A stretch of DNA of 10,202 nt from Hyphomonas sp. Lineage in GTDB: Bacteria; Pseudomonadota; Alphaproteobacteria; Caulobacterales; Hyphomonadaceae. The stretch covers positions 1 to 10,202 of the forward strand of contig DNFL01000204.1 of NCBI GenBank assembly GCA_003486945.1. Direction: 5' to 3'. Positions 5,367 through 10,202 of the stretch are shown here, piece by piece. A program made the translations under genes and the position numbers. Under the pieces are notes generated by a model that ran no database searches, was not told the DNA's origin, and saw only the letters and a list, made by a program, of their open reading frames with translations. The first letter of the stretch is position 1; each line of letters begins with the position of its first letter.

Positions 5367-7010
5367 TTACCGCCTCCAGCCGAGGAAGGCCAGTAGCGCA
5401 AAGAGGCAGAGGCTGAACCAGAAAAGGCTGGCGCCGAGGCGCGTCTGGTAGATGGTGACGGGCGCGGGCTCCGGAATTCGGTCGCGGCCATAGGTGGTCG
5501 ACCAACCTTCCGGCGCGGTTTCGGCAGGCGCGGTGCGCATACGCTCGCGGCCATAGCCATCAACAATTCCGGACATGCCGCGATTGGCAGCGCGCACCAG
5601 CGGCAGGCCGGTTTCGATCGAGCGGTAGCGGTTCTGTGCATAGTGCTGGGCCGGGCCCATGCCGACGCCGAACCAGGCATCGTTGGAGATCAGCACGATC
5701 CATTGTGCGCGGTCTGTCAGGTTCGCCTTGCGGGTGATCTCGGGGAACAGGCCTTCATAGCAGATCAGCGCCACGAAAGGCGGGAAGCGGCCGGTATCAA
5801 TCGCGGTAGCCCCTCCCCCCGGACGGAAGCCGCTGGAGGCGAGGCGCTGGGTGGTTTTCGGCAAGATTGACGCAATGCTGCGCCCGAAAGGGATGAAATC
5901 GACGGCGGCCAGTTCGCCCAGTGGCACGAGGCGGTGCTTGTCATAGAGCGAGATCGGGCCGGTCTGATTGGCCTGCGCATCCAGCACGGCGAGGCTGTTA
6001 TAGAAGATGGCATTGTCGTCGGTCAGCCATTCATAGCGGGTGGCGCCCGCGATCAGGGTGCGCTCGCCGATATAGGCAGAGATCGCGTCGAGCGGCAGGG
6101 CGTTCTGAAGCAGGTAGCCCGGCACGGCGCCTTCCGGCCAGATCACGACATCGCCGGGGCGGCTGTCGGGATAGGTCAGCATACGGATATATTGTTCGAG
6201 CACGACTTCGGTTTCGAGCCGGTCCCAATCTGCCTGCGGCACGCCGGCATCCATGATCACGACATTCTGATCGGTCAGCGGCGAAGGCTCATCAATCCGC
6301 TCCGCGCCCCAGGCCCAGCCGAAGGCGAGCACGATGACCGCCCCGAACGACGGCGCAAGGCGAAGGCCGAGGCCTTTGGCATCGCGTGTGTCGACCAGCG
6401 CGGCCGGCGCCGTCATCACGAACAGGGTAAGCAGCGTCAGCCAATAGACGCCGCCGAGCGAGGCGGCCTGCGAAAGGGCGCCGCCGGGAATCCAGGTGGT
6501 GCCCGGCAGGTTCCAGGGAAAGCCGCCGAACAGGTGGCCGCGCGTCCATTCGGCCAGCGCAAAGAATAGAGCAAACACAAATATGCGCGACGGCGACGCA
6601 GACCAGAAGGCGCCCGCCATGGCGGTGAATGCGCCCCAGATCAGCCCCATGCCAGCAGGCAGCGCGACCAGTGGCAGCCAGATCCAGATCAGGTGCTGTT
6701 CGGGGTTCACCAGGAACGGCATCGCCGTCCAGTGCATGCTGATGAGGAAATATCCGACCCCGAAGGCCCAGCCGCGCAGGGCAACCGAACGGCCCCAGCG
6801 CTGTTCGCCGCGCGCGCCGTCGATCATCCAGATGAGGCCGGTGAACGAGATCGCCAGCATCACGCTGAAATGGAACGGCGCAAAAGCGAATGCGGCGAGC
6901 GCGCCGAGCACGGCGGCGACCCCGGCTACTGGCCAGCCGCGCAGGCGCGCGAGCGACTCATGCAGGGGCCCCAGGGCCGTAAAGCCGTGGCTGCGAACAG
7001 CTTCAGACAT
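5367..7010 (-). CDS. lnt: Apolipoprotein N-acyltransferase Lnt
   Basis: Lnt is an inner-membrane enzyme that transfers an acyl chain from phospholipid to the N-terminal cysteine of apolipoproteins, the last step of lipoprotein maturation. The 547-residue protein has hydrophobic membrane segments over about 28-240 (for example 28-63, 81-99, 106-135, 142-154, 185-206, 221-236) and a final anchor at ~527-544. Between them lies the periplasmic nitrilase-like domain (~248-510). The catalytic triad can be placed by motif: Glu293 in WPEGAVPG, Lys358 in [11 protein letters not shown], Cys417 in [17 protein letters not shown] (442-448) and [23 protein letters not shown] are also typical. The ATG at 7010 follows GAGGAG, which overlaps the end of corC, with 5 nt between the genes. 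All key residues are present, so it should be active. Confidence 0.98.
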   Translation of the reverse strand: MSEAVRSHGFTALGPLHESLARLRGWPVAGVAAVLGALAAFAFAPFHFSVMLAISFTGLIWMIDGARGEQRWGRSVALRGWAFGVGYFLISMHWTAMPFLVNPEQHLIWIWLPLVALPAGMGLIWGAFTAMAGAFWSASPSRIFVFALFFALAEWTRGHLFGGFPWNLPGTTWIPGGALSQAASLGGVYWLTLLTLFVMTAPAALVDTRDAKGLGLRLAPSFGAVIVLAFGWAWGAERIDEPSPLTDQNVVIMDAGVPQADWDRLETEVVLEQYIRMLTYPDSRPGDVVIWPEGAVPGYLLQNALPLDAISAYIGERTLIAGATRYEWLTDDNAIFYNSLAVLDAQANQTGPISLYDKHRLVPLGELAAVDFIPFGRSIASILPKTTQRLASSGFRPGGGATAIDTGRFPPFVALICYEGLFPEITRKANLTDRAQWIVLISNDAWFGVGMGPAQHYAQNRYRSIETGLPLVRAANRGMSGIVDGYGRERMRTAPAETAPEGWSTTYGRDRIPEPAPVTIYQTRLGASLFWFSLCLFALLAFLGWRR

Positions 7011-7015
7011 TCACT

Positions 7016-7876
7016 CTACTCCTCTGGCGCCGGTGGAGGCGCCGTTTCCGGCAGTCGAAGCCTGAGGCGCCGGATACGGCGCGAGTCGGCTTCCATGATT
7101 TCGAATTCGGTGCCGCCCGGATGGCGAAGCACTTCGCCGCGCAGCGGCACCTTGCCGGCCAGCGCAACCGCGATGCCGCCGAGCGTGTCGATTTCCGCTT
7201 CGCTGTCTTCGAGGCCAAGGTCAACGCCGGTTTCTTCGGCGAACTCATCCACCTCGGTGCGCGCATCGGCTTCCCAGACGCGGGCACTGCGGCGAACGAA
7301 CATCTGTTCCTCGTCGTCATGCTCGTCTTCGATGTCGCCGACGATGACTTCGACAAGATCCTCAAGCGTCAGCAGGCCGTCTGTGCCGCCATACTCGTCC
7401 ACCACGATGGCGAGATGGATGCGGGTTGCCTGCATCTTCACCAGGAGGTCCGTCAGCTTCATCGAGGGCGGAACGTAGAGCACGTTGCGGCGCAGGCGCT
7501 CCAGCGGCCGTTTGGGCGGCGTCTCGCCCTTGGCGATCTCGCCGATGACATCCTTGATGTGAACAAAGCCGACCGGGTCATCCAGCGACTCCCGGTAAAT
7601 TGGCAATCGCGAATGGGTGACTTCGGCAAACACCTTCACCAGCTCGTCAAACTCGATGCCGGCCTCGACAGCCTGTATCTCGGCCCGCGGAACCATGACG
7701 TCATAGACGCGCTGCTGTTCGAACTCGGCAAGGCGCAAGCGCATGACCTGCGGGGCGCCATCTGTCTGTGGACCGGTATCGGCCGGCGCAACATCCGGCG
7801 CGGGCTTCTTCCGGAAGCCGAAAAGGCCGCGTCGTCGTCCCGGGGACGTGGCGCTGGGAGAATCAGAATCACTCAT
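7016..7876 (-). CDS. corC: CorC/HlyC-type CBS-domain protein
   Basis: This is a 286-residue cytoplasmic protein with two CBS domains (~58-115, starting [12 protein letters not shown]; ~130-185, with [28 protein letters not shown]) and a C-terminal CorC_HlyC transporter-associated domain (~195-275). CorC-like proteins are linked to Mg2+/Co2+ handling; older names (hemolysin C, TlyC) are misleading. No membrane segments (CNNM domain) are present, consistent with the short CorC form. The N-terminus is basic ([12 protein letters not shown]) and the C-terminus Pro-rich. Its ATG at 7876 overlaps the ybeY stop by 8 nt and has no clear Shine-Dalgarno, so translation is probably coupled. Position between ybeY and lnt is conserved in alphaproteobacteria. 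Confidence 0.95.
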   Translation of the reverse strand: MSDSDSPSATSPGRRRGLFGFRKKPAPDVAPADTGPQTDGAPQVMRLRLAEFEQQRVYDVMVPRAEIQAVEAGIEFDELVKVFAEVTHSRLPIYRESLDDPVGFVHIKDVIGEIAKGETPPKRPLERLRRNVLYVPPSMKLTDLLVKMQATRIHLAIVVDEYGGTDGLLTLEDLVEVIVGDIEDEHDDEEQMFVRRSARVWEADARTEVDEFAEETGVDLGLEDSEAEIDTLGGIAVALAGKVPLRGEVLRHPGGTEFEIMEADSRRIRRLRLRLPETAPPPAPEE

Positions 7877-8336
7877 CGGCGTGTGCGTCGCTCAGCAAGT
7901 ATGGATTGGGGATGCCAAGGGAAGCAAGCGCGGAAATTTCCTTTGATTCCATGATGGCTGCCTCTTCGGGCGTTTCATGATCATGGCCGAGCAGGTGGAG
8001 ATAGCCATGGATCAGGAGGTGGGTCAGGTGGTCGGCCAGGTTCTTGCCCTGCGCGGCGGCGTCCTTTGCCGCAATTCCGGAAGTGACCGCAATGTCGCCG
8101 AGCAGCGGCCGGTCCATTTCCAGCGCCGGGAAGGACAGGACGTCTGTGGGCTTGTCCTTGCCCCTAAATTCGAGATTGAGGCGCTGCAACTCTGCGTCGC
8201 CGGTCAGCAACACGGAGACGAGACCTTCGGCAGGCTCTTCGCGGGCGGCGGCTGCGAAAGCGCGGCGGCAGTGGGAATCGAGATCGCCAAGGGCGGCCCA
8301 CTCCTCCCCTTCCACGATTAGTGCGAGCTCGATCAT
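7869..8336 (-). CDS. ybeY: Endoribonuclease/rRNA maturation factor YbeY
   Basis: YbeY is a metal-dependent RNase-type protein needed for 16S rRNA 3'-end maturation and ribosome quality control. The start is ATG 8336 (155 residues, starting [13 protein letters not shown]), with TGAGG 8 nt upstream. The frame runs open to 8552, but that part is Ser/Arg-rich and is the shadow of phoH. The zinc-binding signature is complete: [15 protein letters not shown], with His110, His114 and His120 spaced H-x3-H-x5-H. Upstream elements [13 protein letters not shown] (58-70) and GDIAVT (80-85) are also typical. The length equals that of E. coli YbeY. It lies 10 nt after phoH and overlaps corC by 8 nt. Confidence 0.97.
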   Translation of the reverse strand: MIELALIVEGEEWAALGDLDSHCRRAFAAAAREEPAEGLVSVLLTGDAELQRLNLEFRGKDKPTDVLSFPALEMDRPLLGDIAVTSGIAAKDAAAQGKNLADHLTHLLIHGYLHLLGHDHETPEEAAIMESKEISALASLGIPNPYLLSDAHADE

Positions 8337-8346
8337 GGCTATGGCC

Positions 8347-9333
8347 TCAGCTGTCGCCTGCGGCGGCATAGGCATCGATGATGCGCGCAACGAGGCCGTG
8401 GCGGACCACATCGGCGGCGGTGAGCTGGTGCGTGTGGATGCCCTCGACCTTGTCGAGAATACGAAGCGCATGCTTGAGGCCGGAAGTCTGGCTGCCGGGC
8501 AGGTCGATCTGGTCCGGGTCGCCGGTGACCACCATGCGGCTGTCGCGGCCAAGGCGCGTCAAAACCATCTTCATCTGCTGGGCGGTCGTATTCTGCGCTT
8601 CGTCGACAATAACGAAGGCGTTCTTCAGCGTTCGTCCGCGCATGAAGGCGATGGGCGCCACTTCGATCTCGCCGCGCGCCATGCGGCGTTCCATCTGTTC
8701 CTGGCCCATCAGTTCACGGAGCGAATCCCAGATGGGCAGCATATAGGGATCGACCTTCTCTTCCAGCGTGCCGGGAAGGAAGCCGAGCTTCTCGCCGGCC
8801 TCTACTGCAGGACGTGTGACGATCAGGCGCTGGCGGATGCCGGCATTCAGCTCAGCGACGCCGGTGGCGACCGCAAGATAGGTCTTGCCGGTGCCGGCGG
8901 GGCCGACGCCGAAGATCAGTGCGTTGTCCGGATTGGTCAGCAGCTCGATATAGCGCGCCTGTCCGCGCGTCATCGCGGTGACGGGCTTCTTGAGGCCCTT
9001 GAGACCGGTGAAATGCTGGGAAGGCGCACGCGCGGCTTCCAGCGCGCCGTCAAGTTCCATCTCCGAGGCCTGCGCGCCGCCGCGAAGGCGACGTTCAAAT
9101 TCCGCGAGCGCGGCTTCGGCGAGCGAGACGCCCTCCTCCGAGCCATCCAGACGGATGCCGCCGCCCTGGCTTTCGGCGCGCAGGCCAAAATCCTTGAGGC
9201 GGCTTTCAAGCAGGGCAAGATGGCGGTGATGCGGGCCGCAAAGTTCCTGCAGGCGTTCGGCCTGGCGGACTTCATAAACGCGGCTGACTGATTTCGGGTC
9301 AGGCATGCTGGCAGACGGGCGTTTCGAACTCAC
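8347..9333 (-). CDS. phoH: PhoH-like ATPase
   Basis: PhoH-like proteins are P-loop ATPases linked to RNA metabolism; the cellular role is not settled, but they are regularly encoded with ybeY. The 328-residue protein has an N-terminal KH-like region (~20-85), Walker A GPAGTGKT (144-151), [19 protein letters not shown] (170-188), Walker [11 protein letters not shown] (241-250), and the sensor motif [12 protein letters not shown] (268-279). I use GTG 9333, which overlaps the miaB stop by 4 nt (GTGA). An ATG at 9306 (residue 10) is the alternative; neither has a convincing Shine-Dalgarno, so the exact start is uncertain by 9 residues. Confidence 0.96.
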   Translation of the reverse strand: MSSKRPSASMPDPKSVSRVYEVRQAERLQELCGPHHRHLALLESRLKDFGLRAESQGGGIRLDGSEEGVSLAEAALAEFERRLRGGAQASEMELDGALEAARAPSQHFTGLKGLKKPVTAMTRGQARYIELLTNPDNALIFGVGPAGTGKTYLAVATGVAELNAGIRQRLIVTRPAVEAGEKLGFLPGTLEEKVDPYMLPIWDSLRELMGQEQMERRMARGEIEVAPIAFMRGRTLKNAFVIVDEAQNTTAQQMKMVLTRLGRDSRMVVTGDPDQIDLPGSQTSGLKHALRILDKVEGIHTHQLTAADVVRHGLVARIIDAYAAAGDS

Positions 9334-10202
9334 GCAGCGGGCTCATGTGCGCGCACAAGCTCCCCGGTGAGCGAGTTGAGGCTCGATCCGACGATCTTCA
9401 CATCGACCAGTGCGCCCATCAGCGCTTCAGCGCCATCGAAATGCACCGCCTGAAGGTAAGGCGAGCGGCCGTGCAACTGGCCCGGATTGCGGCCCTTGCC
9501 GGTGACGAGCACGGGCAACGTCTTGCCAACCTGCGCCCCATTGAACGCCGTCTGCTGTTCGCGCAGCAGGGCCTGCAGCGCCTGAAGGCGTTCGTCCTTC
9601 ACCGGTTCGGAGACATGGCCGTGCATCTCGGCTGCCGGCGTGCCGGGGCGCGAGGAATATTTGAACGAGTAGGCAATGGCATAATTCACATCGCGGGCGA
9701 GTTGCATCGTCGCCTCGAAATCTGCATCCGACTCGCCGGGAAAGCCGACGATGAAGTCGGTGGCGATGGCAATGTCCGGACGGGCCGTCCGTACACGGGC
9801 AATGATGTCGCGGTAGTGATCGGCCGTGTGGCCGCGGTTCATGGACTTGAGGATCCGGTCAGAACCCGCCTGAACCGGCAGGTGCAGGAAGGGCATCATC
9901 GCGGGCGTGTCGCCATGCACCGCGATCAACTCATCATCCATGTCGCGCGGATGGCTGGTCGTGTAGCGGATGCGCTCGATGCCGCCGATCTTTGCGATAT
10001 GGCGGGCAAGCTGGCCCAGCGTCCAGTCGGCGCCGCCTTCGACGCGCGGCGCAGCGCCGTGAAACGCGTTGACGTTCTGGCCGAGCAGCGTGACTTCGCG
10101 CACGCCCTTGGCGGCGAGGTCGCGCACTTCCAGAATGATGTCATCGACGCTGCGCGAGATTTCCGCGCCGCGCGTGTAGGGCACGACGCAGAAGGTGCAG
10201 AA
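9330..10202 (-). CDS. miaB: tRNA-2-methylthio-N6-dimethylallyladenosine synthase MiaB, 5' end outside
   Basis: MiaB is a radical-SAM methylthiotransferase that adds a methylthio group to i6A37 of tRNAs reading UNN codons. The C-terminal 290 residues are visible. The frame opens at the window edge with [12 protein letters not shown], holding the last two cysteines of the radical-SAM CxxxCxxC cluster; the first cysteine and the N-terminal UPF0004 domain lie beyond the window. Other family marks are [57 protein letters not shown] and [14 protein letters not shown]-terminal TRAM domain follows (last ~65 residues, [13 protein letters not shown] onwards). The first-gene position and GTGA overlap with phoH match the common alphaproteobacterial order. 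Confidence 0.97.
   Translation of the reverse strand, partial: FCTFCVVPYTRGAEISRSVDDIILEVRDLAAKGVREVTLLGQNVNAFHGAAPRVEGGADWTLGQLARHIAKIGGIERIRYTTSHPRDMDDELIAVHGDTPAMMPFLHLPVQAGSDRILKSMNRGHTADHYRDIIARVRTARPDIAIATDFIVGFPGESDADFEATMQLARDVNYAIAYSFKYSSRPGTPAAEMHGHVSEPVKDERLQALQALLREQQTAFNGAQVGKTLPVLVTGKGRNPGQLHGRSPYLQAVHFDGAEALMGALVDVKIVGSSLNSLTGELVRAHEPAA

Noticed and set aside
7121..7954. A 277-codon plus-strand frame opposite corC
   Set aside because: Antisense shadow of the CBS-domain gene; composition (His/Asp/Phe-rich) is typical of reverse-complement reading.
8337..8552. N-terminal extension of YbeY by 72 residues
   Set aside because: It overlaps phoH out of frame, is Ser/Arg/Pro-rich, and the start at 8336 has a Shine-Dalgarno and gives the normal 155-residue length.
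8044..9291. A 415-codon plus-strand frame opposite ybeY and phoH
   Set aside because: It spans two well-supported minus-strand genes and shows no motif.

Overview
The window looks like chromosomal DNA of an alphaproteobacterium. Every gene I can support is on the minus strand, so transcription runs from high to low coordinates. From 10202 down to about 860 it is the widely conserved alphaproteobacterial housekeeping cluster miaB-phoH-ybeY-corC-lnt-XRE regulator-trmB-(cspA)-rimP-nusA-ylxR. Protein style (NusA with a long acidic tail, YlxR fused to an L7Ae-like half, the XRE regulator beside lnt) suggests a Caulobacterales/Hyphomonadaceae-like host. This is judged from memory of these families, not from a search.

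Layout in transcription order: miaB (5' end cut by the window edge), phoH, ybeY, corC, lnt, an XRE-family regulator and trmB. Overlaps or gaps there are 4 nt, 10 nt, 8 nt, 5 nt, 40 nt and 1 nt, so this is probably one operon for tRNA modification, RNA/ribosome quality control and lipoprotein maturation. A 185-bp gap leads to a free-standing cold-shock gene closed by a strong intrinsic terminator. Next come a plausible promoter, a second hairpin-plus-T-tract just before rimP, and the overlapping genes rimP, nusA and ylxR. That operon links 30S maturation, transcription elongation/termination and an RNA-binding protein.

The low-coordinate end is anomalous. YlxR matches its family for about 139 residues and then, near position 855, runs into an unrelated 83-residue tail. 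infB, the usual next gene, is absent. After 166 bp with several small inverted repeats comes the start of frr (ribosome recycling factor). That frr reads like a Rhodobacterales protein and lacks its usual upstream partner pyrH. Both flanks therefore lose their conserved neighbours at one place, which points to a rearrangement breakpoint or a chimeric assembly join.

I see no tRNA, rRNA, CRISPR array, insertion sequence, phage gene or defence system. The points most worth checking are the ylxR/frr junction, the possible attenuator in front of rimP-nusA, the missing metK between the XRE gene and trmB, and the cspA gene inserted between trmB and rimP.
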